A program made the translations under genes and the position numbers. A DNA stretch of 64,000 bases from an uncultured Chloroflexota bacterium. GTDB lineage: Bacteria > Chloroflexota > Anaerolineae > Anaerolineales > Anaerolineaceae. The notes under the pieces were generated by a model that worked only from the letters and a program-made list of their open reading frames with translations, was not told the DNA's origin and ran no database searches. The stretch covers positions 24,400 through 88,399 of the forward strand of contig CADATZ010000017.1 in NCBI GenBank assembly GCA_902791025.1, in the 5' to 3' direction. Positions 17,220 through 25,805 of this stretch are shown in pieces; the stretch's first letter is position 1; each line of letters begins with the position of its first letter.

Positions 17220-18515
17220 ATGGAACGAAGTCTATATCAATCTTTGATTTCATGGAAAAACTCTTCTTTTCGGAAGCCGTTGATCTTGTTCGGAGCGAGG
17301 CAAACCGGAAAAACCTGGCTTCTGAAAGAATTCGGGCAAAACGAATATCAAAATATGGTCTATATCGATTGTGATAATAATGACCAGGTCAGGAATTTAT
17401 TCTCCGATTTTGATATAGAACGGTTGATTCGTAATCTTTCTGCCATCTCCGAAACAGACATCCGAAAAGGAAATACTTTAATCGTTTTAGACGAAGTCCA
17501 GGAAGTTCCTCTGGCTTTGACATCATTAAAATATTTTTGTGAAAAGGCACCTGAATACCATATAGCTGCTGCAGGGAGTTTGCTGGGAATTGCAAAACAT
17601 GAGGGCAGCGGTTTCCCTGTTGGTAAAATTGATGCATTGACTCTTTATCCTATGTCCTTTGAAGAGTTTCTGCTGGCAATGGGGAAAAGGATCCTGGTCG
17701 AAAGATTACATGAGCACCAATGGGAGGATTATTCCTCGCTGCGTGAAACATGCAAAGAACTGCTGAGACAGTATTATTTTACGGGTGGCATGCCGGCAGT
17801 CGTTCAGCGTTATGTGGAAACGCAAAATCTTCAGGAAGTTCGGGAGCTTCAGAAGCGGATCATTCTCGATTATCGAAATGATTTTTCCAAACATGTAAGT
17901 CCGGATGTGCTTCCGCGTGTAAATATGGTATGGGATTCGATTCCGGCACAATTGGCAAAGGAAAATAAAAAATTTGTCTACAGTGCGATTCGGAAAGGTG
18001 CCAGAGCGAAGGAATTTGAGACTGCGATTCAATGGCTGGTCGATGCAGGCTTGGTTCATAAAGTAATGCGCGTTAATAAAATCGGAAAGCCCTTGAAATT
18101 TTATGAAGACTACGATGCGTTTAAGCTTTACCATAATGATTTGGGACTGCTTGGAGCTATGGTCGATATTCCCGCAAAGTCAATTTTGATTGGTGATGCT
18201 CACCTTTCGGAATATAAAGGTGCGTTTACGGAACAGTATGTTTTGCAGCAAATGCTTGCTGCGGGTGTGCATCCATATTATTACACGAATGAGCGGTCTA
18301 CTCTGGAAATTGATTTTGTCGTGCAGAAAGAAAAGGTTTATCCGGTTGAGGTCAAGGCAGAAGAAAACCTGAAATCAAAAAGTTTACGTACTATTGTAAG
18401 CTCTGATGAAAATATAAAGGGATGGCGGTTTTCCATGTCTGATTTTCGTGACCAGGGCTGGATGGTCAATGTACCGCTTTACCTGGCTGAAGAATGGATA
18501 AAAACAGCGGATTAA
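17220..18515 (+). CDS. AAA_14/DUF4143 ATPase with a nuclease-like C-terminal domain
   Basis: A 431-residue protein of a widespread bacterial and archaeal family of unknown role. The P-loop is GARQTGKT (about residues 23-30) and Walker B is LIVLDEVQEV. A winged-helix-like middle part follows (residues about 200-290). The C-terminal DUF4143 domain contains LEIDFVV and, 10 residues on, YPVEVKAEEN, a D...ExK layout like PD-(D/E)xK nucleases. Length is normal for the family. It is more AT-rich than the ABC genes before it, and these genes often move between genomes. It stands alone; 34 bases separate it from the CLC gene. Confidence 0.85.
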   Translation: MERSLYQSLISWKNSSFRKPLILFGARQTGKTWLLKEFGQNEYQNMVYIDCDNNDQVRNLFSDFDIERLIRNLSAISETDIRKGNTLIVLDEVQEVPLALTSLKYFCEKAPEYHIAAAGSLLGIAKHEGSGFPVGKIDALTLYPMSFEEFLLAMGKRILVERLHEHQWEDYSSLRETCKELLRQYYFTGGMPAVVQRYVETQNLQEVRELQKRIILDYRNDFSKHVSPDVLPRVNMVWDSIPAQLAKENKKFVYSAIRKGARAKEFETAIQWLVDAGLVHKVMRVNKIGKPLKFYEDYDAFKLYHNDLGLLGAMVDIPAKSILIGDAHLSEYKGAFTEQYVLQQMLAAGVHPYYYTNERSTLEIDFVVQKEKVYPVEVKAEENLKSKSLRTIVSSDENIKGWRFSMSDFRDQGWMVNVPLYLAEEWIKTAD

Positions 18516-18549
18516 AAGTCTATTTCAAATTTAGATTTTAAGGGATTGA

Positions 18550-19845
18550 ATGAAAAAAATCAGAGGATTAATCAGTCATTTATTATTATACGCCCGGGCG
18601 ATGGCGAAGTGGGGTTTGGTTTCGGTTGTTGTCGGGCTGCTTTGCGGGCTGCTGGGCTCCGCTTTTCATTATGGGGTGAGCCGGGCTAATTTGATCCGGG
18701 AGACACATGCCTGGGTGATATATCTGCTGCCTTTAGCCGGTTTGCTGGCGGTCGGTCTGTATCGGCTGTTTCATACGGAAGGACAGGGAACTAATAATAT
18801 CCTGCAGGAGATCCAGAACGGAAAAGGGGTATCGCTTTCACTGATCCCGGCAATTTTTTTGACAACGGTACTGACGCATCTGGCGGGAGGTTCCGCCGGT
18901 CGTGAAGGTGCCGCGCTGCAGATGGGCGGAGGGATCGGATATAACACGGGCAAGCTGCTTAGGCTGGATGACCGGGATCTGCGTACCGCTACAATGACGG
19001 GAATGGCGGCTTTCTTTTCTGCTCTGTTTGGGACACCCCTGGGTGCGGCAGTCTTTTCATTGGAAGTTATTTCCGTCGGGCTGATCTATCACGCAGCCTT
19101 TATCCCCTGCTTTATCGCCTCGCTCACTGCTTATGGTGTTGCTTCTTTTTTGAAAATAAGTCCGGAACGCTTTGCTGTGGCTGTTCCTGATTTGGATTTG
19201 TTGATGTTGATCCGCGTAGCAATTCTCTCGATCCTTGGCGGAACGATTTCCGCACTGTTCTGCGGTGTACTGCATCTTACCGAACATACAGTCGACAAAC
19301 TGCTTAAAAACCTTTGGGTGAGAGCTTTTGTTGGCGGAGCAGTGATCCTTGTGCTGACACTCTTGCTGGGACGAGATTATAACGGAGCCGGGATGGCGGT
19401 CATCAAACGGGCTATTGAAGATGGTCAGGCTGTTCCAACAGCCTTTTTATGGAAGATGGTTTTCACCGCTGTCACGCTGGCGGTTGGGTTCAAAGGCGGT
19501 GAAGTGGTTCCGAGTTTCTTTGTCGGAGCAACCTTCGGCTGTGTTGCCGGTCCGCTGCTCGGACTTCCCGCGGGATTTTCCGCAGCAATCGGGTTGATTA
19601 CGGTTTTCTGCGGTGCGGTCAACTGTCCGCTGGCTTCCATCTTTCTGGCTATTGAGCTGTTTGGTGCGGACGGTATGCTTTATTACGCGCTTGGATGTGG
19701 ACTGAGTTATGTCTTTTCCGGTTATTCCGGGCTGTATTCCAGTCAGCGCATCCTTTATGACAAGCTCAAGGCTCAATTCATCGATGTACGCACCAATGCT
19801 CATCATGAGGGCGAAATCACGGAAGCGAAACAGCAGCATGCATAA
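18550..19845 (+). CDS. CLC-family chloride/fluoride channel or H+-coupled antiporter
   Basis: A 431-residue membrane protein with about 10-12 hydrophobic helices. The gating-glutamate motif appears as GGSAGREGAALQMG, where classical chloride CLCs have GREGP. The first selectivity segment reads EGQGTNNILQEI in place of GSGIP. Both features recall the subgroup of CLC proteins that includes fluoride exporters, but I cannot place it with certainty. The AGPLLGLPAGFSAAIG and SGYSGLYSSQR segments fit the second half of the pore. No fluoride riboswitch precedes it; the 34-base gap is too short. Confidence 0.82.
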   Translation: MKKIRGLISHLLLYARAMAKWGLVSVVVGLLCGLLGSAFHYGVSRANLIRETHAWVIYLLPLAGLLAVGLYRLFHTEGQGTNNILQEIQNGKGVSLSLIPAIFLTTVLTHLAGGSAGREGAALQMGGGIGYNTGKLLRLDDRDLRTATMTGMAAFFSALFGTPLGAAVFSLEVISVGLIYHAAFIPCFIASLTAYGVASFLKISPERFAVAVPDLDLLMLIRVAILSILGGTISALFCGVLHLTEHTVDKLLKNLWVRAFVGGAVILVLTLLLGRDYNGAGMAVIKRAIEDGQAVPTAFLWKMVFTAVTLAVGFKGGEVVPSFFVGATFGCVAGPLLGLPAGFSAAIGLITVFCGAVNCPLASIFLAIELFGADGMLYYALGCGLSYVFSGYSGLYSSQRILYDKLKAQFIDVRTNAHHEGEITEAKQQHA

Positions 19846-19884
19846 ACGGGGGTAAAAACCTGATTTTTTTGAATCGTGTGTCTC

Positions 19885-19960
19885 AGAGAGCACAACACAG
19901 TACAGTTTTCTCGTGTTGGCTGCGTAACAGCAAGAAAACCGTCCAGGTGTGTACTCTCTC
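19885..19960. repeat. Diverged palindromic element E (minus orientation)
   Basis: It contains CACAGTACAGTTTTCT, then GTTGGCTGCGTAACAGC and AAAACCGTCCAGGTGTG, closely matching the reverse complement of element A at 10793. The outer ends GAGAG/CTCTC are complementary, but the TATTCAG termini are lost. Confidence 0.55.
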
Positions 19961-19984
19961 TTGTACAAATTATTTGGAGGAAAA

Positions 19985-20926
19985 ATGGATATTGATATTT
20001 TATTGGCACTGCAACAGTTTCGGGAAGGCGCCGGTTCGTTTTTGACCGAATTCTTCGCGAAAATGACATTCTTTGGCGAATTACCTACCGCTATAGTCAT
20101 TATGGCCGTGGTCTACTGGTGCGTCAGCAAAGAATTCGGTACCTATCTGCTGATGGGTTGGAGCGGTAACCGTCTGGTGAATGGTTTTTTGAAGGTCACC
20201 GCCTGTGCTTATCGGCCATGGATCCGGGATGCACGGATCGTTCCGTACGGTAACGCTATGACTACCGCGACAGGGTATTCTTTTCCCAGCGGACATACGA
20301 TGAACGGATCCACAGTTTACGGTGGATGTGCAGTCCGTAAGGATCTTTCAAAAGGGTTCCGTATTGTGATGGGACTTCTTATTGTGTTGATTGGACTGAG
20401 CCGCTGCTGGCTGGGGGTCCACACACCACAGGATATTTTGGTCGGTTGGGTATGCGGCATCCTGATGATGTGGCTGACCGCAAAGCTGATGCGCTGGATC
20501 GACGCTCATCCTGAAAAGGATTTGCTGGTTGTTTGTATCGGGATCGTGCTGGCTGCAGTGATTGCAGTATATGCAGCTGTGAAACCTTATCCGGCCGATT
20601 ATAACGCTGAAGGGAAAATTCTCGTTGACGGAGCGAAAATGGCAAATGACACTTTCAAAGGTGTCGGGTGGTGTATCGCTTTTCTGGTCGGGTGGATCCT
20701 GGAACGCAGATTCGTAGGCTTTTCGACAGATATTTCCTCTCAGAAAAAGCTTATGCGCCTTGGTTCCGGGCTGCTTGGGTATTACGCGGTGAGCCTGATC
20801 CTGGTTCCTCTGGTAAAAAACTGGATCGGAGGACCTGCCGGAACGCTGATTTCCTGTTTTTTGCAGATTTTTTATATCGCTTTTCTTTTCCCGTGGATTT
20901 TCAAACACTTCGAGAAAGAAAAATAG
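19985..20926 (+). CDS. PAP2-superfamily membrane phosphatase
   Basis: A 313-residue polytopic phosphatase, probably acting on undecaprenyl diphosphate or phosphatidic acid at the outer face of the membrane. The three PAP2 motifs are present: KVTACAYRPW, FPSGHT and SRCWLGVHTPQD, with catalytic histidines in the last two. The C-terminal half adds about five more helices. The start at 19985 is chosen over one at 19949 because GGAGG lies 5 bases upstream. It could recycle the lipid carrier for the glycan genes in this window, but it is not linked to them. Confidence 0.88.
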   Translation: MDIDILLALQQFREGAGSFLTEFFAKMTFFGELPTAIVIMAVVYWCVSKEFGTYLLMGWSGNRLVNGFLKVTACAYRPWIRDARIVPYGNAMTTATGYSFPSGHTMNGSTVYGGCAVRKDLSKGFRIVMGLLIVLIGLSRCWLGVHTPQDILVGWVCGILMMWLTAKLMRWIDAHPEKDLLVVCIGIVLAAVIAVYAAVKPYPADYNAEGKILVDGAKMANDTFKGVGWCIAFLVGWILERRFVGFSTDISSQKKLMRLGSGLLGYYAVSLILVPLVKNWIGGPAGTLISCFLQIFYIAFLFPWIFKHFEKEK

Positions 20927-20944
20927 CTTTACACATACTAATGA

Positions 20945-21078
20945 AGAGGTGGGACAGGCATGCTTATGCAGGCTGCACTGCACGAGATGCCAGTTCCTGA
21001 TTTAATGACGCACATGAGGACAGGCACGCTTATGTCGGCGACAAAAGGTGCCAGTCCCCATGTGCTCCGTTCTGAATA
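20945..21078. repeat. Tandem double copy of the palindromic element (minus orientation), element D
   Basis: Read on the minus strand it starts TATTCAGAACGGAGC, has GCACATGGGGACTGGCA and TGCCTGTCCTCATGTGC, then a second more degenerate unit. It fills the space between two convergent genes (PAP2 and GH13). Confidence 0.6.
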
Positions 21079-21089
21079 GTTACGTTATT

Positions 21090-22382
21090 TTATTCAATCG
21101 GCAAGGTAAAGATGATCGGTTTTCCGTCAGTCATGAGAGTTCCTTCAGAAACATGAATGTCCGTTCCGGCGATGAGGTTTTGGTAAACACCATCCGGAAT
21201 ATCAAGTTTGATTTCAGCCGGCTGTGATTTCAGACTGAAAACACCGATTTTCTTAGCGTCTTTATTGAGTCTGGTCATAATGGCGGTTTTTGACTCATCC
21301 ACGGCAGCGGCGAAAAACGCGTCATCGGCAGAAAGGTTTTCCCGTTTGATCTGTGCGAGTGTTTGCAGCAGCGGTGTCAGGTCATGACCAGTATCACGGA
21401 CGATGTCCTCTTTCTCAAAGAGACTTGGCTGGTGAGTGTTCTCCCATTCCTGCCCGGCATAAAGCAGTGTGCTGCCCTTGAGAAAATAGAGCATTGCGGT
21501 GTAGTTGATCAGTTCGTTTTCATCGGATATGAATGAAGCGATCCGCGGTTGGTCATGATTTTCCAAACAGCGCATTTTGTTGTAATTAGCGGGATAGACT
21601 GCTTCCTGAAATTCCAATAAGTCAGTCCATTGGGAAAGCGGTGCTTCATCACGCAGTACCTTGTCAAAGACCGTACGAATATCGTATTCATATTCCAGGT
21701 CAAAGGCTTCATATAGCTCTGTATCCCGCGCTGCTTTGATGCCCTGGGCACGCAATGCAGATCCAAACTCACGATGGACACTTTCCGCAAGCCAGATAAA
21801 ACCGGGATGAACCTTTGCTACTGCTTCTCTCGCCTTTTTCCAAAAGTCAAGCGGCACGAGGGAGGCAACGTCGCAGCGGAATCCGTCCACGATTTTTGCC
21901 CACATGGTCAGAGATTCAAGCTGATAATCCCAAAGTTCCGGAACATTGTAGTCCAGGTCGATCACATCGCTCCAATCGCCCACATGGTTTCCCGGTGTTC
22001 CATCCGGGCGTTTGTAGAAGAACTCCGGATGGGTTTCCCACAGAACGGAGTCCGGCGAGGTGTGGTTGTAGACTACGTCGATCATCACCTTCATCCCGCG
22101 CTTGTGGATCTCGTCACAAAGGTTCCGAAATTCCGACATCGTGCCGTATGCCGGATTGACAGCCCTGTAATCGCGGTTCGCATAAGGACAACCTAAACTG
22201 CCCTTTTTCCCCTCCACACCAATGGGATGAATGGGCATGAACCATATAATATCCGTACCCAGAGCCTTGATGCGGTCAAGATCGGGAATGATGGCGTTGA
22301 AAGTGCCTTCTTGTGTATGGACACGAACATAAATGGAGTAAATTACCTGGTTCTGTAAACGGGGATCTGTTGTTTTTGCCAT
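21090..22382 (-). CDS. Alpha-amylase-type glycoside hydrolase (GH13), cytoplasmic
   Basis: A 430-residue GH13 enzyme acting on alpha-glucans or oligosaccharides. The conserved regions are all present: I DVVYNH, II DGFRCDVAS (nucleophile Asp), III FIWLAES (acid/base Glu) and IV CLENHDQPR. There is no signal peptide, so an intracellular role on imported maltodextrins or trehalose-like sugars is likely. The start at 22382 (MAKTTD) is used in place of 22454 because AAAGAGGTG lies 6 bases before it. The C-terminal beta domain is short. Exact specificity is not evident. Confidence 0.88.
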   Translation of the reverse strand: MAKTTDPRLQNQVIYSIYVRVHTQEGTFNAIIPDLDRIKALGTDIIWFMPIHPIGVEGKKGSLGCPYANRDYRAVNPAYGTMSEFRNLCDEIHKRGMKVMIDVVYNHTSPDSVLWETHPEFFYKRPDGTPGNHVGDWSDVIDLDYNVPELWDYQLESLTMWAKIVDGFRCDVASLVPLDFWKKAREAVAKVHPGFIWLAESVHREFGSALRAQGIKAARDTELYEAFDLEYEYDIRTVFDKVLRDEAPLSQWTDLLEFQEAVYPANYNKMRCLENHDQPRIASFISDENELINYTAMLYFLKGSTLLYAGQEWENTHQPSLFEKEDIVRDTGHDLTPLLQTLAQIKRENLSADDAFFAAAVDESKTAIMTRLNKDAKKIGVFSLKSQPAEIKLDIPDGVYQNLIAGTDIHVSEGTLMTDGKPIIFTLPIE

Positions 22383-22536
22383 AATGAACACCTCTTTTAA
22401 TAATTCCAATTTCAATTCTAAATTATAGTTAAGGTTCAGGATTATAATTGACATGTTTTAAAGTACACGAACGGTAAAAAAACAAGATTGAAGAGATAAC
22501 TATCTCTTTGGCAATTTCTAATTGGAGGGACAGGAA

Positions 22537-23859
22537 GTGAAAAGAAACGTCTTGATTGTTGTTCTTATGCTGTTATGCCTGTGTGCCTGCGGTAAAAAAA
22601 AACAGCCGGAGCCAACAGCGATCCCGACGATAACAGTTATGGATCCAACCGCGGAATCAACAGAAACTGTTGAAGAGCCTGCAATTGAAACTTCGCAGAA
22701 TTCGGATGATAAAGTTCCTGTCAATGAAATTGCCTCCAAGGTAATTCGCGAACTGCAGGCTGTTGGAGAGCAGATGGATAATAGTTCGGCCTTTATCGTT
22801 TTGGATACAGCCGGGAAATCTGTTTGGAAGGCACCGCTGGCCGGTATCGAAGAATTCACAGTCCCTGATTTTATGCTGGATGCACACGGCGGAATTCGAG
22901 CTATAGGCGGCACTGAGAACATACCGGGAACAGGAATCGTCAGCCTGGATGTTTATTATTATTCCCTTACACAGAATGAATACTATAATCTTCTGACTGC
23001 AATGGCTCAACATGCCAACGATACAGACGATATTGATGAAGATTTCGGGATCAGCAGAAAATATATTGAAGCTTCCAGAGAACTGAACAGTCACCGGCAT
23101 CCGATTTTTTCTATTTACGGAATTGGAGAGAATCGGGGGGAGGCTGAAATCATTGCTGCTGAAAAAGCAGAATATGCGTCCTATGGTATTTCTACGGATG
23201 AAGAAATTGAAGCGTTGACCAGAAACAGAACATTTACAAAAATTGGGAATGCTGAAGATTATAACTTTTACTATGTTCAATCCGCAATGAATCAAGAGGA
23301 CATTCAAGGCTTGGAAGCAGACGGGGCTCAATACAAGGCAGAATATGAGTCGCTTTTTAACGCGATGGAGCAAATTGCTCCGCACTTCACTTTTGCACAG
23401 CCTATCGGGATCCAGGAACTGGTCAAAGAAGGTACCGGATTGACTTTTGAGACTACTGACATCAATGGAAATACTGTAAAAAGTCAGGATATCTTCGGCG
23501 GTCATAAAATGACAATGCTGAATATCTGGGCGACAACCTGCAGTGCCTGCATTTCCGAAATGCCGGAATTGATTGAACTGAATAAAGAATTTGAGGGGAA
23601 AGGCAGACAGATCGTCGGGCTTGTGTTTGACGCGGTGGAAGACGATTTGATCCGTGAAGCTCAGGAGATCGTGACGGATCTCAATATTGATTTTTTGACG
23701 CTGCTCCCGAATGATTACCTGCGAAAAGAATTTGACGCGATGTCTTATCCAATTACCTATTTTATCAATCAAAAAGGAGAAATCGTCGGTGAACCCTTCA
23801 TGGGTACCCGTGTTGCCGGCTACCGGGAAATGATGGAAAAGTATCTCTCGGGAAAATAG
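22537..23859 (+). CDS. Lipoprotein with a TlpA/ResA-like thioredoxin domain
   Basis: A 440-residue exported lipoprotein. GTG at 22537 follows GGAGG by 8 bases and opens a lipoprotein signal ending in the lipobox LCAC. An unrecognised region (about residues 25-280), mostly acidic and helical, comes first. The C-terminal 150 residues form a TlpA-like thioredoxin fold with ATTCSACISEMPEL (CxxC) and a cis-Pro in SYPITYF. It probably reduces or isomerises disulfides outside the cell membrane, possibly receiving electrons from a CcdA/DsbD-like protein such as the one at 273. A bidirectional terminator follows. Confidence 0.82.
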   Translation: MKRNVLIVVLMLLCLCACGKKKQPEPTAIPTITVMDPTAESTETVEEPAIETSQNSDDKVPVNEIASKVIRELQAVGEQMDNSSAFIVLDTAGKSVWKAPLAGIEEFTVPDFMLDAHGGIRAIGGTENIPGTGIVSLDVYYYSLTQNEYYNLLTAMAQHANDTDDIDEDFGISRKYIEASRELNSHRHPIFSIYGIGENRGEAEIIAAEKAEYASYGISTDEEIEALTRNRTFTKIGNAEDYNFYYVQSAMNQEDIQGLEADGAQYKAEYESLFNAMEQIAPHFTFAQPIGIQELVKEGTGLTFETTDINGNTVKSQDIFGGHKMTMLNIWATTCSACISEMPELIELNKEFEGKGRQIVGLVFDAVEDDLIREAQEIVTDLNIDFLTLLPNDYLRKEFDAMSYPITYFINQKGEIVGEPFMGTRVAGYREMMEKYLSGK

Positions 23860-23870
23860 AATACGCGAAA

Positions 23871-23912
23871 CAAAAACAGCGGAGTGAGGTTTACTCCGCT
23901 GTTTTTGTTTTA
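23871..23912. terminator. Bidirectional terminator between convergent genes
   Basis: AAACAGCGGAGT and ACTCCGCTGTTT form a strong stem, with an A-run on the left and TTTTTGTTTT on the right. It serves both the lipoprotein gene and the FucO-like gene. Confidence 0.85.
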
Positions 23913-23923
23913 TTTTTTATACA

Positions 23924-25069
23924 TTACATCAGCTTGCGGAACATTGCCTCGAAATCTTCGAGTGAAGCAGGACGCGGATTGCCGGGTGCGCAGGCATCAG
24001 TAGCCGCGGATTGGCAAAGGAAGGGGAGGTCTTCTTCACGCAGCTTTTCGAGCTTGGTCGGGATACCAACATCCACGGAAAGCTTCTGAACAGCGTCAAT
24101 AGCAGCCTTGCGATATTCTTCCTGGCTCATGCCGGTGGTATCAACATCAAAGGCTTCCGCGATATCATTGAATTTTTCCCCGGTATATTCCTGATTGAAT
24201 TCCATAACGATCGGCAGCATCATCGCGCAGGCTACACCGTGCGGGGTGTCATAAACAGCACCGAGTGTGTGAGCCATGGAGTGAGCAATGCCGAGGCCAA
24301 CATTGGAGTAGGCCATAGCGGTAACATACTGAGCCAGTGCCATACCTTCGCGGCCATCGGGATCGTTTGCAACGGCTTTGCGCAGGTTCTTCGCGATCAA
24401 TTTGATAGCTTCAAGATTAAGACAATCAGCGAGGGTCCAGGCGGCTTTGGTTGTGTAGCCTTCAATAGCATGTGTCAGTGCATCCATACCTGTGGAAGCT
24501 GTCAGGCCCTTGGGCATGGAGGACATCATATCCGGATCGACAACGGCAACATCAGGAATATCGTTAGGATCAACGCAGACGAACTTGCGCTTCTTTTCCA
24601 CATCGGTAATAACATAGTTGATGGTAGATTCAGCCCCTGTACCGCCGGTGGTCGGAACAGCAATCGTGAAAACGGTACGTTTTTTTGTCGGAGCAACACC
24701 TTCGAGAGAGCGGACATCATAAAATTCCGGATTATTGACGATAATACCTATGCCCTTGCCTGTATCCATGGAGGAACCACCACCTATGGTGATCATGAAG
24801 TCTGCTCCGGAAGCCCTATATGCGTCCACACCACACTGAACATTTTCAATAGTCGGATTCGGTTTGATATTTGAATATATTTCAAATTCGATACCATTAG
24901 CTGTCAACAAGTCGGTGACTTTCTGTGTTACACCAAACTTCAGCAGATCCGGGTCGGATGCAATGAAAGCCTTTTTGAAACCCTTTGATTTAACGATTTC
25001 AGGAATCTCTTTGATTGCGCCATGACCATGGAAAGACATTCCATTCAATACGAAACGATTAACTGCCAT
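23924..25069 (-). CDS. fucO: Iron-containing alcohol dehydrogenase, lactaldehyde reductase (FucO)-like
   Basis: A 381-residue group III alcohol dehydrogenase. The nucleotide-binding GGGSSMDTGKG lies near residue 100. The metal-binding segment has DALTHAIEGY, then NVGLGIAHSMAHTLGA and TPHGVA, supplying the Asp and three His ligands. The match to FucO is good along most of the length, including EEDLPFLCQSA and GNPRPASLEDF near the end. Likely reaction: NADH-dependent reduction of lactaldehyde to 1,2-propanediol, or a related fermentative alcohol. It stands alone, so its pathway is not confirmed by context. Confidence 0.8.
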   Translation of the reverse strand: MAVNRFVLNGMSFHGHGAIKEIPEIVKSKGFKKAFIASDPDLLKFGVTQKVTDLLTANGIEFEIYSNIKPNPTIENVQCGVDAYRASGADFMITIGGGSSMDTGKGIGIIVNNPEFYDVRSLEGVAPTKKRTVFTIAVPTTGGTGAESTINYVITDVEKKRKFVCVDPNDIPDVAVVDPDMMSSMPKGLTASTGMDALTHAIEGYTTKAAWTLADCLNLEAIKLIAKNLRKAVANDPDGREGMALAQYVTAMAYSNVGLGIAHSMAHTLGAVYDTPHGVACAMMLPIVMEFNQEYTGEKFNDIAEAFDVDTTGMSQEEYRKAAIDAVQKLSVDVGIPTKLEKLREEDLPFLCQSAATDACAPGNPRPASLEDFEAMFRKLM

Positions 25070-25240
25070 TTTTTCTCCTTATTGATTGCTCAGCTTGAAA
25101 GCTGTAATTTGTTTGTGATGGTAAATCACTATAAATATTTTAGCATAATGATAGTAAAATTCGGATAAATATATCTGAAGAACCTGGTTTTTCGGGCAAA
25201 TCACGCGGATGATGAGGAAATGTGATATGTGTCATATCTG

Positions 25241-25618
25241 TCATCTCATGAGTTTTTTGATAATGACGACAAACAGAACTCCCAATGCGACACCGACGAA
25301 ATCTTTGCAAAGGTCAATCAGGTCAAAATGTCGGGTTGGCAGCGGTATTTTGATCGTCTCATCAATGATACCGATCAAAGGACCGATCCATAATGCTTTT
25401 TTCCATCCAACAAACAGGCAGAGTGATACTCCAAGAGCAAAATATTCCGGGAGATGCGCATTGCTGCGAACTGTCTGACTGTCCCAAACAATTCCATGAT
25501 TTGCAAGCCAACCTCTGACACCCTCACTCAACTGTGTTGTTTGGGTCGGTGTTTGAAATGTAAGATAAAAAATACCCGCTATGACGATTACGACCAGAAT
25601 TCCCCAGCGATTTCTCAT
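25241..25618 (-). CDS. VanZ-like membrane protein
   Basis: A 125-residue protein with about four hydrophobic helices. The conserved VanZ-family features are visible: an N-terminal helix, a histidine-containing segment NAHLPEYFALG, DETIKIPLPTRHFDLIDLCKDFVGVALG and a last helix ending in KKLMR. The namesake of the family is linked to teicoplanin resistance, but most members have no assigned job. The gene lies upstream of the FucO-like gene on the same strand, about 170 bases away, without obvious functional link. Confidence 0.8.
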   Translation of the reverse strand: MRNRWGILVVIVIAGIFYLTFQTPTQTTQLSEGVRGWLANHGIVWDSQTVRSNAHLPEYFALGVSLCLFVGWKKALWIGPLIGIIDETIKIPLPTRHFDLIDLCKDFVGVALGVLFVVIIKKLMR

Positions 25619-25805
25619 GTTGTGCTTGAAATAAACCCCTTTTTATAAAATCATATCATATTAATAATAATTTTACCCTGAAAAATTTATAAGGAAACAT
25701 GTTTTTATAAATCATAGGAGAGTGTAATCAAAATGCTTATATTTCTAAAGAATGGTTAAGCATAAAAAATTTCAGCTGGCAGAATTATTTTCTGTCTCGA
25801 ACTCA

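Noticed and set aside
18516..18549. Fluoride riboswitch before the CLC gene
   Set aside because: Only 34 bases are available and no pseudoknot-type motif is present.
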